Made by a program: the position numbers and the translations under genes | The notes under the pieces: model-generated | Told to the model about the DNA's origin: nothing | The model's database searches: none | The model's input: the letters and a program-made list of their open reading frames with translations, nothing else | Assembly: GCA_900547455.1 (NCBI GenBank) | Contig: URGV01000001.1 | Location: 169,965 to 233,964, forward strand | Origin: an uncultured Oscillospiraceae bacterium | Lineage (GTDB): Bacteria > Bacillota > Clostridia > Oscillospirales > Ruminococcaceae | DNA: 64,000 bases | Direction of reading: 5' to 3' | Shown here: piece after piece, positions 43,955 to 52,718 of the stretch | How positions within the stretch are numbered: position 1 is the first letter of the stretch | How the letters are laid out: every line of letters starts with the position of its first letter

Positions 43955-44070
43955 AGAGCGGTTCGGCTTGCAGGCACATTCCAAAGAGAAAAAAGAATCC
44001 AATCAGAAAAGACGAATATACAAGCTGCGGGCAACTTGGAGCCGCCCGCATGGAAGGAGCTGTTGTCAAG

Positions 44071-45603
44071 ATGGAAAAACAGGGAAAGGTGTGGTTGGTC
44101 GGCGCGGGTCCGTCCGACCCGGGGCTGCTGACCCTGAAGGGAAAACAGCTTCTGGAGCAGGCGCAGGTCGTGGTGTACGACGCGCTGGTCTCGGCGGCGA
44201 TTTTGGCGATGATTCCAAACGATGCCGAGCTGATCTATGTCGGCAAGCGGGCGGGCAACCACCCTGTGCCGCAGCATCAGATCAATCAGATTCTGCTCGC
44301 CAAGGCGCAGGAGGGCAAAAGGGTGGTCCGCTTAAAGGGCGGCGACCCGTTTTTGTTTGGTCGGGGCGGGGAGGAGCTGGAACTGCTCGCTGCCCACCAT
44401 ATCCCGTTTGAAGTCGTACCGGGCATCACTTCCGCCTTGGCGGTGCCCGCCTACAACGGCATCCCCGTCACCCATCGGGACTACTGCTCGTCGGTCCACA
44501 TCATCACTGCGCACAGCAAGAAGGGCGGGGAGCTGAAAATCAACTTCCCGGCCCTGTGCGCGTTGGAGGGGACGCTGGTCTTTTTGATGGGCGTCACCTC
44601 AATGGAGATGGTCTGCGAAGGGCTGGTGAAGGCGGGGATGGACCCGCAGATGCCGGCGGCGATTCTGCAGGAGGGCACCAGCGCGGTACAGCGCAGGGTG
44701 GTTGCCACCGTCTCCGACCTGCCGCAAAAGGCGCGCGAAGCTAACATCCAGGCACCGTCGGTGCTGATTGTCGGCAAGGTGTGCGCGCTGGAAAAGACGC
44801 TGAGCTGGACGCAGAACCGACCTCTCGATGGGGTGCGGGTGGTTTTGACAAGGCCGAAGGAGCTTGTCTCCCGCATGGCGCACAGGCTTTACGAGCTGGG
44901 CGCGGAGGTGATCGAGCTGCCGGCCATCTGTTTGGAGCCGTATGCGGAAAATCCGCAGCTGTCGAAAGCGCTCTCCCACATCAGCGACTATCAGTGGGCG
45001 GCCTTTACCAGCATCACCGGGGTGCGCGTTTTCTTTGATTTTTTGCAGAAAAATCGCTGCGACCTGCGCGCCCTGTCCCACCTGCGCTTTGCTGCCATTG
45101 GGCCGGGCACCGCAAAAGAGCTGGAACGGCACGGCATCTTCGCCGACCTGGTGCCGGAGCGGTACTACGCAAAGGATTTGGCCGAGGCGCTGGCCGCACA
45201 GATGCAGCCGGGCCAGCGGGTGCTGCTGCCGCGGGCAAAGATTGGCTCGGCAGAATTGACCGATACGCTGCGGGAGCGGGGCATCGCCTACACCGATATC
45301 CCCCTTTACGACACGGTGTATACAAGCCAAAACAGCAGCGCAGTCCAGAAGCTGGTGACGGAGGGGAAAATCTCCTGTGTCACCTTCACTAGCGCTTCGA
45401 CTGTGAAGGGATTTGCCGCAGCGATGCAAGGAACCGACCTGACCGGACTGTTGGCAGCCTGCATCGGGGAAAAGACCGCCCAGGCCGCGCGGGAAGCAGG
45501 GATGCAGGTGCTGATTTCCCGGCAGGCAACCATCGACAGCCTCTGCGAGCTGCTGGTGGAGCGGGCGGATCAATTAAAACTGAACAGAACAATCACCGAT
45601 TGA
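44071..45603 (+). CDS. cobA-hemD: Uroporphyrinogen-III C-methyltransferase / synthase fusion
   Basis: A 510-residue two-domain protein. Residues 1-245 are the SAM-dependent CobA/SUMT (VWLVGAGPSDPGLLTLKG, then KGGDPFLFGRGGEELELL and VPGITSALAVPAYNGIPVTHR), which makes precorrin-2. Residues about 250-510 are HemD uroporphyrinogen-III synthase (GVRVVLTRPKELVSRMAHRL, ending VTFTSASTVKGF), which cyclises hydroxymethylbilane. The ATG at 44071 fits the SUMT start (ATG 44050 would add seven residues). A 116-base gap to hemC is the largest inside the operon. This fusion is known in Firmicutes. Confidence 0.92.
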   Translation: MEKQGKVWLVGAGPSDPGLLTLKGKQLLEQAQVVVYDALVSAAILAMIPNDAELIYVGKRAGNHPVPQHQINQILLAKAQEGKRVVRLKGGDPFLFGRGGEELELLAAHHIPFEVVPGITSALAVPAYNGIPVTHRDYCSSVHIITAHSKKGGELKINFPALCALEGTLVFLMGVTSMEMVCEGLVKAGMDPQMPAAILQEGTSAVQRRVVATVSDLPQKAREANIQAPSVLIVGKVCALEKTLSWTQNRPLDGVRVVLTRPKELVSRMAHRLYELGAEVIELPAICLEPYAENPQLSKALSHISDYQWAAFTSITGVRVFFDFLQKNRCDLRALSHLRFAAIGPGTAKELERHGIFADLVPERYYAKDLAEALAAQMQPGQRVLLPRAKIGSAELTDTLRERGIAYTDIPLYDTVYTSQNSSAVQKLVTEGKISCVTFTSASTVKGFAAAMQGTDLTGLLAACIGEKTAQAAREAGMQVLISRQATIDSLCELLVERADQLKLNRTITD

Positions 45604-45626
45604 TGAGATAAATGGAGGCTTATAAA

Positions 45627-46613
45627 ATGGAACTGTTACACAGACCAAGACGTTTGAGAACCAGCGAGGCGGTGCGCGAGATGGCACGGGAGACCCGCAT
45701 GTCCAAAAAGGCGCTGGTGTACCCGGTGTTTATCCGGGAGGGCAGCGGCATCCGGGAGGAGATCCCCTCGCTGCCGGGTCAGTACCACTACAGCCCGGAC
45801 ACCATCTGCGAGGAGATGGAGCGGCTTGTCAAAGCGGGCATCAATAAGATTCTGCTGTTTGGAATCCCGGCGCACAAGGATGAAATGGGCTCCTCGGCCT
45901 GGGATGACAACGGCGCGGTGCAGCAGGCAATCCGCGAGATCAAGAAAAACTTCCCGCAGATCTACTGCATCACCGACGTCTGCATGTGCGAGTACACCTC
46001 TCACGGGCACTGCGGCGTGCTGGATGCCTGCACCACCGTCAACAACGACAAGACGCTGGAGCTGCTGTGCAAGGTTTCGCTCTCCCATGTGCGGGCGGGG
46101 GCGGATATGGTCGCGCCTTCCGACATGATGGATGGCCGTGTGCTGGCCATCCGCCACGCGCTGGACAGCGAGGGCTTCACCCACATCCCGATTATGGCCT
46201 ATTCCGCCAAGTACGCTTCGGCCTTCTACGGCCCGTTCCGCGATGCGGCGGGCTCCGCGCCCTCCTTCGGCGACCGCCGCTCCTATCAGATGGACATCCA
46301 CAACCGCAAAGAGGCGCTCAAGGAGATCGACAGCGACGTCGAGGAGGGCGCCGACATCGTGATGGTCAAGCCCGCCATGTCCTACCTGGACATCATCTGG
46401 CAGGCTTCCCAGCGCACCAACCTGCCGTTGGCGGCCTACAGCGTCAGCGGCGAGTACGCGATGATCGAATCCGCGGCCAAGGCGGACCTCATCGACCGCG
46501 ACCGCATCATCGGCGAGGTGGCGGTCAGCATCTTCCGCGCGGGTGCGGATATTCTGATCACCTATCATGCCAAGGACATCGCCCGTCTGATCGACGAGGG
46601 AAAAATCGGCTAA
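45627..46613 (+). CDS. hemB: Porphobilinogen synthase (delta-aminolevulinate dehydratase)
   Basis: HemB condenses two aminolevulinates to porphobilinogen. The 328 residues show the Cys-rich metal site DVCMCEYTSHGHCGVLD (about 112-128), PSDMMDGRV, and the two Schiff-base lysines in MAYSAKYASAFYGPFRDA and MVKPAMSYLDI. The ATG at 45627 is preferred since GGAGG (45614-45618) stands 8 bases before it; an ATG at 45612 overlaps this site. hemA and hemL are not in the window, so aminolevulinate comes from elsewhere. Confidence 0.96.
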   Translation: MELLHRPRRLRTSEAVREMARETRMSKKALVYPVFIREGSGIREEIPSLPGQYHYSPDTICEEMERLVKAGINKILLFGIPAHKDEMGSSAWDDNGAVQQAIREIKKNFPQIYCITDVCMCEYTSHGHCGVLDACTTVNNDKTLELLCKVSLSHVRAGADMVAPSDMMDGRVLAIRHALDSEGFTHIPIMAYSAKYASAFYGPFRDAAGSAPSFGDRRSYQMDIHNRKEALKEIDSDVEEGADIVMVKPAMSYLDIIWQASQRTNLPLAAYSVSGEYAMIESAAKADLIDRDRIIGEVAVSIFRAGADILITYHAKDIARLIDEGKIG

Positions 46614-46641
46614 GTTTTAAAAAGGAAAGCGGGGGAACCGG

Positions 46642-47898
46642 ATGCGGCAGGTATATTTGATTGGAATCGGGATGGGCAATCCCGATCTGCTGACGGTGCG
46701 GGCCAGAAAGATCATTGAAAGAAGCGACTGCCTGATCGGCGCCAAACGGATGCTGGAGGCAGTGCAGGAAATTTGCCGACCGGAGGCGGAGCGGACAGCT
46801 TCCTTTCAAAATGAGGAGATTGCCCGCCTGATCGACCGCCAGCCGCAGGGAAGCTTTATCTCGGTGCTGCTCTCCGGCGACGTCGGCTTTTACAGCGGGG
46901 CAAAAAAGCTGTGCGGCGCGCTGCGGGAGATGAAGGAGGTTTCGCTCGAGCTGATTCCGGGAATCAGCTCGCTGCAGTATCTCTGCGCCAAGCTGGAAAC
47001 TGCCTGGGACGATGTGACAGTTGTCAGCGTCCATGGCAGGGAAGGGAAGGTTGCCAGCGCCCTGCGCCAGGCCGGAAAGGTCTTTGTGCTGACCGGCTCC
47101 AACCAGACGGCCGGTCAGGTCTGTGATGCTCTCTGCCGGGAAGGCTTGGGAAAAGCGCAGGTCTGGGTGGGGGAACACCTCTCCTATCCGCAGGAGAAGC
47201 TCACCGGCGGTACGGCGGAGGAGCTGGCCGGGCGGCCGTTTGACCCGCTGGCATCGATGCTCATCACCGCAGCCCCCACCCCGTCCCGGAGTTATCCTGC
47301 CATCGGGCTGGACGACGCGGAATTTTTGCGCGGCGACGAGGGCAAGCCAATCCCCATGACCAAGCAAGAGATCCGGGCGGTGGCGGTGTCCAGGCTGCAC
47401 ATCCAGCCCGCATTTTGTGTCTATGACGTGGGAGCGGGAACCGGCTCGGTCACGGTGGAGGTATCGCTCCTGGCCCGGGGAGGCCGGGTGTTTGCCGTCG
47501 AGAAGAATCCGAAAGCGGTCGAGCAGCTGCGGCGAAACCTCAAACATTTTTCCCTCACCAACGTCGAGGTGGTCGAGGGGACAGCCCCCGACGCCTTGTC
47601 CGATCTGCCCGCGCCGGATGCGGTCTTTATCGGCGGCTCGTCGGGGAACATCGGGGGGATTGTCCGGCTATGCCTGGCAAAAAATCCGCAGGTCCGCATC
47701 GTGGCAACCGCCATCACACTGGAGACGGTGGCGCAGCTGCTGGAAGCGGCGCGCGGGCTGCCTGAAGTTTCGCTGGAAATCTCCCAAATCAGCGCCGCGC
47801 GCGCAAGAGCACTTGGCAAGGAGCAGCAGATGCACCTGATGATGGGGCAGAACCCCGTCTTTGTCTGCTGCCTGACCCCGCAAAAGGAGGAAGGATGA
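46642..47898 (+). CDS. cbiET: Precorrin-6Y C5,15-methyltransferase, CbiE-CbiT fusion
   Basis: A 418-residue fusion (equivalent to CobL). Residues 1-205 are CbiE, a tetrapyrrole methylase (VYLIGIGMGNPDLLTVRARKII, SGDVGFYSGAKKL). Residues about 215-418 are CbiT, a Rossmann methyltransferase (VYDVGAGTGSVTVEVSLLA) that methylates C15 and decarboxylates the C12 acetate. The stop overlaps cbiA (ATGA). The start has AAAGCGGGGG upstream. Confidence 0.94.
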   Translation: MRQVYLIGIGMGNPDLLTVRARKIIERSDCLIGAKRMLEAVQEICRPEAERTASFQNEEIARLIDRQPQGSFISVLLSGDVGFYSGAKKLCGALREMKEVSLELIPGISSLQYLCAKLETAWDDVTVVSVHGREGKVASALRQAGKVFVLTGSNQTAGQVCDALCREGLGKAQVWVGEHLSYPQEKLTGGTAEELAGRPFDPLASMLITAAPTPSRSYPAIGLDDAEFLRGDEGKPIPMTKQEIRAVAVSRLHIQPAFCVYDVGAGTGSVTVEVSLLARGGRVFAVEKNPKAVEQLRRNLKHFSLTNVEVVEGTAPDALSDLPAPDAVFIGGSSGNIGGIVRLCLAKNPQVRIVATAITLETVAQLLEAARGLPEVSLEISQISAARARALGKEQQMHLMMGQNPVFVCCLTPQKEEG

Positions 47899-49268
47899 TG
47901 AACACCCCACGACTGATGCTGGCGGCGGCCTCCAGCGGCTGCGGCAAGACCACCGTCGCCTGCGCCATTTTGCAGGCGCTGAAGGTGCGGGGAATTTCCT
48001 GCGTCTCCTACAAATGCGGACCGGACTACATCGACCCGATGTTTCACCGGCAGGTGCTGGGGATTGCCTCGCGCAACCTCGACCTGTTTTTTGTCCCCGA
48101 GCAGACTGCCCGCTTTCTGCTGCAAAAGAGCTGCCGGGGGGCGGACCTTGCCTTCATCGAGGGCGTGATGGGTTACTATGACGGCATCGCCTCGACCAGC
48201 ACCGCCTCCTCCTGGCATCTGGCCCGCGCGACCAGGACTCCGGCCGTACTGGTGCTCAACTGCCGGGGGATGTCGGTCTCGATTGCGGCGCAGCTTGGGG
48301 GGTACCTGAACTATGAACGGGAGAGCGGCATCCGGGGCGTCATCTTAAATCAGCTAAGCCCCAGCCTCTACCCGGAGATCAAGGCGCTGATCGAGAGCCG
48401 CTATTCGGTCGCGGTCTGCGGCTACATGCCCAAGATGCCGGATTGCTCACTGGAGAGCCGGCACCTCGGGCTTGTGACCGCGCAGGAGATCGCCGACCTG
48501 CAGGAGCGGATTGAACGGTTGGGCGAACAGGCGCTGCAAAGCATCGACCTGGAGCTGCTGCTCAAAATCGCCGGCGACGCGCCGCCCCTTGCCGAAGAAT
48601 CGCTCCCGCTGCCCGAGCCGGCGCAGCTGCCGCTTAAAATCGGCGTGGCGCGGGACAAGGCGTTCTGCTTTTACTATCAGGATAATCTGGAATTGCTGGA
48701 GGAACTGGGCGCGCAGCTGGTGCCCTTTTCCCCGCTTTGCGACCCGCTGCCGCAGGGGGTGGATGGGCTGCTGCTGGGCGGCGGCTACCCGGAGTTGTAT
48801 GCCGGGGAGTTGAGCGAAAATGAGCCTTTGCACAGCTCGCTGCGGCAGGCTTTGGAACAGGGCCTGCCCTGCATCGCCGAGTGCGGCGGGTTCCAGTATC
48901 TGCAGCAGGCGTTAGAGGGAGAGGACGGCGCCCTTTATCCCATGGTGGGATTTTTAAAGGGAAAGAGCTTTCGCACCGGCGGCCTGCGCCGATTCGGGTA
49001 TGTCAACCTCACCGCGCGCAAGGACAACCTGCTCTGCAGGGCAGGGGAGGGGTTTGCCGCGCACGAGTTCCACTACTGGGACAGCGAGGTGACCGGCGAC
49101 GGCTTTGTGGCGCAAAAGCCGCTGCGCAGGTCGCACTGGGATTGCGTTGTCTGCGACGAACATTTCTGGGGAGGCTATCCCCATCTGTTTTTCTACAACA
49201 ATCCGCAGATGGCGAAGAACTTTTTGAACCGATGTGAACAGTATCATCGACAGAAGGAAGGAATTTAA
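47895..49268 (+). CDS. cbiA: Cobyrinic acid a,c-diamide synthase
   Basis: A 457-residue ATP- and glutamine-dependent amidotransferase that amidates the a and c side chains. The P-loop ASSGCGKTTVACAIL (about 12-26) and the C-terminal triad-type glutaminase domain (LLLGGGYPELYAGEL and ECGGFQYLQQAL, with the catalytic Cys) are present, as is HEFHYWDSEV near the end. It starts in the cbiET stop (ATGA). Confidence 0.95.
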   Translation: MMNTPRLMLAAASSGCGKTTVACAILQALKVRGISCVSYKCGPDYIDPMFHRQVLGIASRNLDLFFVPEQTARFLLQKSCRGADLAFIEGVMGYYDGIASTSTASSWHLARATRTPAVLVLNCRGMSVSIAAQLGGYLNYERESGIRGVILNQLSPSLYPEIKALIESRYSVAVCGYMPKMPDCSLESRHLGLVTAQEIADLQERIERLGEQALQSIDLELLLKIAGDAPPLAEESLPLPEPAQLPLKIGVARDKAFCFYYQDNLELLEELGAQLVPFSPLCDPLPQGVDGLLLGGGYPELYAGELSENEPLHSSLRQALEQGLPCIAECGGFQYLQQALEGEDGALYPMVGFLKGKSFRTGGLRRFGYVNLTARKDNLLCRAGEGFAAHEFHYWDSEVTGDGFVAQKPLRRSHWDCVVCDEHFWGGYPHLFFYNNPQMAKNFLNRCEQYHRQKEGI

Positions 49269-49270
49269 AG

Positions 49271-50341
49271 ATGGAGTTGGAGGAAGAACTGCGGCGGAAA
49301 ATCGCACAGATTCAGCCGCTGGATGAGCGGGCAATGGCCCTTGCAAAAAAAAGATGGGACAGCATCGCGCACCCGCTGCACAGTTTAGGGCTTTTGGAGG
49401 ACGCGATTGTCACCATCGCCGGCGCGCAGGGAACCCATCAGGTGGAATTAAACAAGCGGTGTGTGACGCCGTTCTGCGCCGACAACGGCGTGGTGGCGCA
49501 GGGCGTGACCCAGTCCGGGCAGGATGTGACTACCATCGTCACCAAAAACTTTTGCAGCGGCGAGGCCAGCGTCTGTGTGATGGCGCGGGTTGCGGGCGCG
49601 GACGTCATCCCGGTTGATATCGGGGTGGCGCAGGATGTCACCGATCCGGGGCTGCGCGTCCACAAGATTGCCTACGGAACCGCCGACATCACCCAGGGAC
49701 CGGCGATAACCCGGGAGCAGGCGGCGGACGCCATCCTTTACGGCATGAACCTGGTCAAGGAGCTCAAGGAGGAAGGCTATCGCCTGATCGCCACCGGTGA
49801 GATGGGCATCGGCAACACCACCACCAGCAGCGCGTTGCTGTCGGTTCTGCTTCACCGTCCAGTCGAGGAGATGACTGGCAGGGGAGCGGGGCTTTCCAGC
49901 GAGGGACTCAAGCGAAAAATAGACGCAATCCATCGCGCCATCGAGGTCAATCAACCGGACCCGGACGATCCTTTGGACACTTTGCACAAGGTCGGCGGTC
50001 TGGACATTGCGGGGCTGGTCGGGGTGTTCCTGGGTGGCGCACACCACCATCTGCCCATTGTGATCGACGGGGTGATTTCCGGAGCGGCAGCTTTCACGGC
50101 GATGAAATTTTGCAAAACTGCCAGCGATTACTGGATTGCCGCGCACGTTTCCAAGGAACCAGCAGGAAAGATCGTTCTGGACGCTCTCGGCAAGAAACCA
50201 CTCATAACGTGTGAGATGTGTCTGGGCGAGGGAACCGGTGCGGTCGCGGCCTTCCCGCTACTGGATATGGCCAACGCGATCTATTCCCAGATGAGCACCT
50301 TCTCGGAGATCGAGATGGAGGAATATAAACATCTGGTCTGA
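49271..50341 (+). CDS. cobT: Nicotinate-nucleotide-dimethylbenzimidazole phosphoribosyltransferase
   Basis: CobT activates the lower-ligand base (dimethylbenzimidazole or another base) as its alpha-ribotide. The 356 residues show TPFCADNGVVAQGVTQSGQ, the GEMGIGNTTTSSALL segment near 176-190 and the GEGTGAVAAFPLLDMA end, which includes the catalytic Glu. No bluB or bza gene is adjacent, so the lower ligand is not defined. AAGGAAGG lies before the ATG. Confidence 0.95.
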   Translation: MELEEELRRKIAQIQPLDERAMALAKKRWDSIAHPLHSLGLLEDAIVTIAGAQGTHQVELNKRCVTPFCADNGVVAQGVTQSGQDVTTIVTKNFCSGEASVCVMARVAGADVIPVDIGVAQDVTDPGLRVHKIAYGTADITQGPAITREQAADAILYGMNLVKELKEEGYRLIATGEMGIGNTTTSSALLSVLLHRPVEEMTGRGAGLSSEGLKRKIDAIHRAIEVNQPDPDDPLDTLHKVGGLDIAGLVGVFLGGAHHHLPIVIDGVISGAAAFTAMKFCKTASDYWIAAHVSKEPAGKIVLDALGKKPLITCEMCLGEGTGAVAAFPLLDMANAIYSQMSTFSEIEMEEYKHLV

Positions 50342-50353
50342 TGGAGGGATAGG

Positions 50354-50899
50354 ATGCTGATCTTGGTGAGCGGCGGCAGCGCCAGCGGCAAGTCGGAATT
50401 TGCCGAATCACTGGTGCTGCAAAGCGGCTGTGACAGGCGGTATTATCTGGCGACCATGATTCCCTACGACGAGGAATGCCGCCGGCGCATCTCGCGCCAC
50501 CGCAAAATGCGCGCAGCCAAAGGCTTTGAGACCATCGAGGTGCCGGTCAGATTGCGCGGTATTTCCTTTCCTTCCGCTTTAAAGGAGGGGCGCTGCGCGC
50601 TGCTGGAGTGCATGTCGAACCTGGCCGCGAACGAAATTTTTTCCTCCGATGGGGAGATGAGGGACGGCAAGCAGGTGGTTCAGGAAATTCTGGAAGGAAT
50701 CGACCGGCTGCAGGCCCTGTGCGAACAGGTGATTGTCGTCACCAACGAGCTGTTTTCGGACGGGGCGCGGTACGACCCGGGCACCGAGCAGTACCTGCGC
50801 GCGCTGGGGGAGATTAACTGCCGGATTGCACACCGGGCCGACCGGGTCTACGAGGTGGTGGCCGGCATCCCTATCCTGTGGAAAGGGGCAGAAAGATGA
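50354..50899 (+). CDS. cobU: Adenosylcobinamide kinase / guanylyltransferase
   Basis: A 181-residue bifunctional enzyme. The P-loop GGSASGKSEFAESL (7-20) and the guanylylated-histidine segment RISRHRKMRAAKGFETIE (His49) are both intact, as is VVTNELFSDGARYDPGTEQYL. It phosphorylates adenosylcobinamide and adds GMP. TGGAGGGATAGG precedes the ATG; the stop overlaps cobS (ATGA). A second, degenerate relative is found at 51704. Confidence 0.93.
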   Translation: MLILVSGGSASGKSEFAESLVLQSGCDRRYYLATMIPYDEECRRRISRHRKMRAAKGFETIEVPVRLRGISFPSALKEGRCALLECMSNLAANEIFSSDGEMRDGKQVVQEILEGIDRLQALCEQVIVVTNELFSDGARYDPGTEQYLRALGEINCRIAHRADRVYEVVAGIPILWKGAER

Positions 50900-51690
50900 A
50901 GTTAAGGGAGCTTGCGGAGTCGGTGGATGTCGCTTTTTCGATGTATTCGGCCATCCCGATGCCGCAGATTGAGTGGAACGAAAAAAACATGAAATATATG
51001 CTGGCCTTTCTCCCGCTGGTGGGGGTAGTCCAGGCGGCCTTGCTGCTGGGGTGGACGGTGCTGTCCGGATGGCTTGCGGTGAACGGGGTGCTGTTTGCGG
51101 CGGTGGCGGCGCTGATTCCGTTGCTGGTGACCGGAGGCATCCACATGGACGGCCTTTGTGACACCGCCGACGCGCTGGCTTCCCACCAGACCCGGGAGAA
51201 AAAGCTGGAAATCTTAAAGGATTCACACACCGGCGCCTTTGCGGTCATCGGTTGCTGCGCCTACCTGCTTTTGACCTTTGCGCTGTGGACCCAGCCGGAG
51301 GGGGCGCAGCGGTGGCTGGCGGCGGAGACCGCGGCGGTGGGGGCGGTGCTTTCCCGGGCAATCAGCGCCTTTGCGGTGGTCAGCATCCCCTGCGCCAAAA
51401 ACAGCGGCCTTGTGCACGTCTTTTCCAGCGCGGCGCAAAAAAGCAGGGTCCGCGCGGCGGCGGTTGTTTTTCTGCTGCTCTGCGCTGTCCTGCTTTTGTG
51501 GCGAAACCCGCTGCTGGGCGTGTGCGTCCTGGCGGGGTGCGGGCTGCATCTGATCTACTTTTATCAAATGATCCAGAAACAGTTTGGCGGCATCACCGGC
51601 GACCTGGCAGGGTACCTGGTGCAGATGACCGAGCTGCTGATTCTGCTGTTGTCGGTGCTTTACATGCTGGTGGGAAATATCGTAAAATAG
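50896..51690 (+). CDS. cobS: Adenosylcobinamide-GDP ribazoletransferase
   Basis: A 264-residue integral membrane protein with about six hydrophobic segments that joins adenosylcobinamide-GDP and alpha-ribazole phosphate, the last assembly step. The family motif GGIHMDGLCDTADALAS followed by KDSHTGAFAVIG is present (about 80-120). The ATG at 50896 overlaps the cobU stop. Confidence 0.93.
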   Translation: MKLRELAESVDVAFSMYSAIPMPQIEWNEKNMKYMLAFLPLVGVVQAALLLGWTVLSGWLAVNGVLFAAVAALIPLLVTGGIHMDGLCDTADALASHQTREKKLEILKDSHTGAFAVIGCCAYLLLTFALWTQPEGAQRWLAAETAAVGAVLSRAISAFAVVSIPCAKNSGLVHVFSSAAQKSRVRAAAVVFLLLCAVLLLWRNPLLGVCVLAGCGLHLIYFYQMIQKQFGGITGDLAGYLVQMTELLILLLSVLYMLVGNIVK

Positions 51691-51703
51691 GGGAGACAGG
51701 GAC

Positions 51704-52132
51704 ATGAGGTTGATTATTGGCGGCGCCCATCAGGGCAAGCTGGACTGGTATCTGCGCACAAGCGGACGGTCAATGCAGCAGGTGGCGGACGGTGAAACGC
51801 TCCCGCTGGAATCGCTTCCCGACCGGCCGGTCTTAAACCACCTACACCGCTGGGTCTACCGGATGGTGCGGCAGGGGGAGGACGTGCAGGAAACGATGGA
51901 GCGGTATTTGCAGCGTTTTCCCGATGCGGTCATTCTGTGCGACGAGGTCGGCTGCGGCGTGGTGCCCATCGACCCTGTCGAACGGCAGTGGCGGGAGGAA
52001 ACCGGCAGGCTGTGCTGCCTGCTGGCGCAGAGGGCGCAGCGGGTGGAGCGGATCTTCTGCGGCATCGCGATGACCCTAAAGGCAACGGAGGAGGATGGGC
52101 AGAATGAAGATCACACTGGTGCGGCACGGTAA
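51704..52132 (+). CDS. CobU-like protein with degenerate P-loop
   Basis: A 142-residue protein resembling a shortened CobU. The N-terminal IIGGAHQGKLDWYL (4-17) matches the GGARSGKS P-loop but has Leu instead of Ser/Thr after the Lys, and the guanylyl-His region is missing. The C-terminal half (VILCDEVGCGVVPIDPVERQWREETGRL followed by ERIFCGIAMTLK) is clearly CobU-like. It is probably not a working kinase; a regulatory, scaffold or specialised role is inferred. It overlaps cobC by 29 bases. Confidence 0.8.
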   Translation: MRLIIGGAHQGKLDWYLRTSGRSMQQVADGETLPLESLPDRPVLNHLHRWVYRMVRQGEDVQETMERYLQRFPDAVILCDEVGCGVVPIDPVERQWREETGRLCCLLAQRAQRVERIFCGIAMTLKATEEDGQNEDHTGAAR

Positions 52133-52718
52133 AACCCAGAGCAACCAGGAACACCGATATCTCGGTTGGACCGACGAGCTTCTGTGCAGAGAGGGGATTG
52201 CATTGCTCCTGAAAAAAATGCGGAAGGGACTGTATCCTCAATCTCCAGACCGGGTGGTGTGCAGCCCCATGCGGCGCTGCATCCAGACGGCGGCATGGAT
52301 CTGCCCGAAGGGCTATCCTTATAGGATAGAAGACGATCTCCGGGAAACGAATTTTGGCATCTTTGAGGGCAAGACCTATGAGGAGCTAAAGGGGGATCCG
52401 GACTATCAGCGGTGGCTTGCTTCCAACGGGGAAGGGCCCATCCCGCAGGGGGAGTCCCGGATGCAGATGTGCGCGCGCTGCCTTGCCGGGTTTGAGCGGC
52501 AGGTGACCTGCGCGCTGCAGGAGGGGAAAAAGGAGCTGCTCTTTGTGGTCCACGGCGGCAGCATCATGGCGATTCTGGAGCGGTATGCGCAGCCCGCGCA
52601 GCCGTTTTATGCCTTTCATGTGGACAATGGGGACGGGTATATTTTGGAAATCCCGGACGGACAGCCGCTTCATGGGCGGTATCCGGTGCAAAAACTGGGC
52701 GAGGAGGAAAACAAATGA
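52104..52718 (+). CDS. cobC: Alpha-ribazole phosphatase (histidine phosphatase)
   Basis: A 204-residue phosphoglycerate-mutase-like phosphatase that removes phosphate from alpha-ribazole phosphate or adenosylcobalamin phosphate. The RHG motif LVRHGKTQSN (about 6-15), the SPMRRCIQTA arginine block, the ETNFGIFEGK segment and the second catalytic His in FVVHGGSIMAIL are seen. The ATG at 52104 is chosen since GGAGGAGG ends 9 bases upstream. The assignment to CobC rests on location; other substrates are possible. The stop overlaps cbiB by four bases. Confidence 0.9.
   Translation: MKITLVRHGKTQSNQEHRYLGWTDELLCREGIALLLKKMRKGLYPQSPDRVVCSPMRRCIQTAAWICPKGYPYRIEDDLRETNFGIFEGKTYEELKGDPDYQRWLASNGEGPIPQGESRMQMCARCLAGFERQVTCALQEGKKELLFVVHGGSIMAILERYAQPAQPFYAFHVDNGDGYILEIPDGQPLHGRYPVQKLGEEENK

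Noticed and set aside
43756-44070. In-frame extension of cobA-hemD back into hemC
   Set aside because: It overlaps the conserved hemC end in another frame; the SUMT family starts at about 44071.
43955-44070. Internal promoter or terminator between hemC and cobA-hemD
   Set aside because: A 6-bp GC hairpin (44027-44049) is present but without T-run, and no convincing -35/-10 pair is seen.
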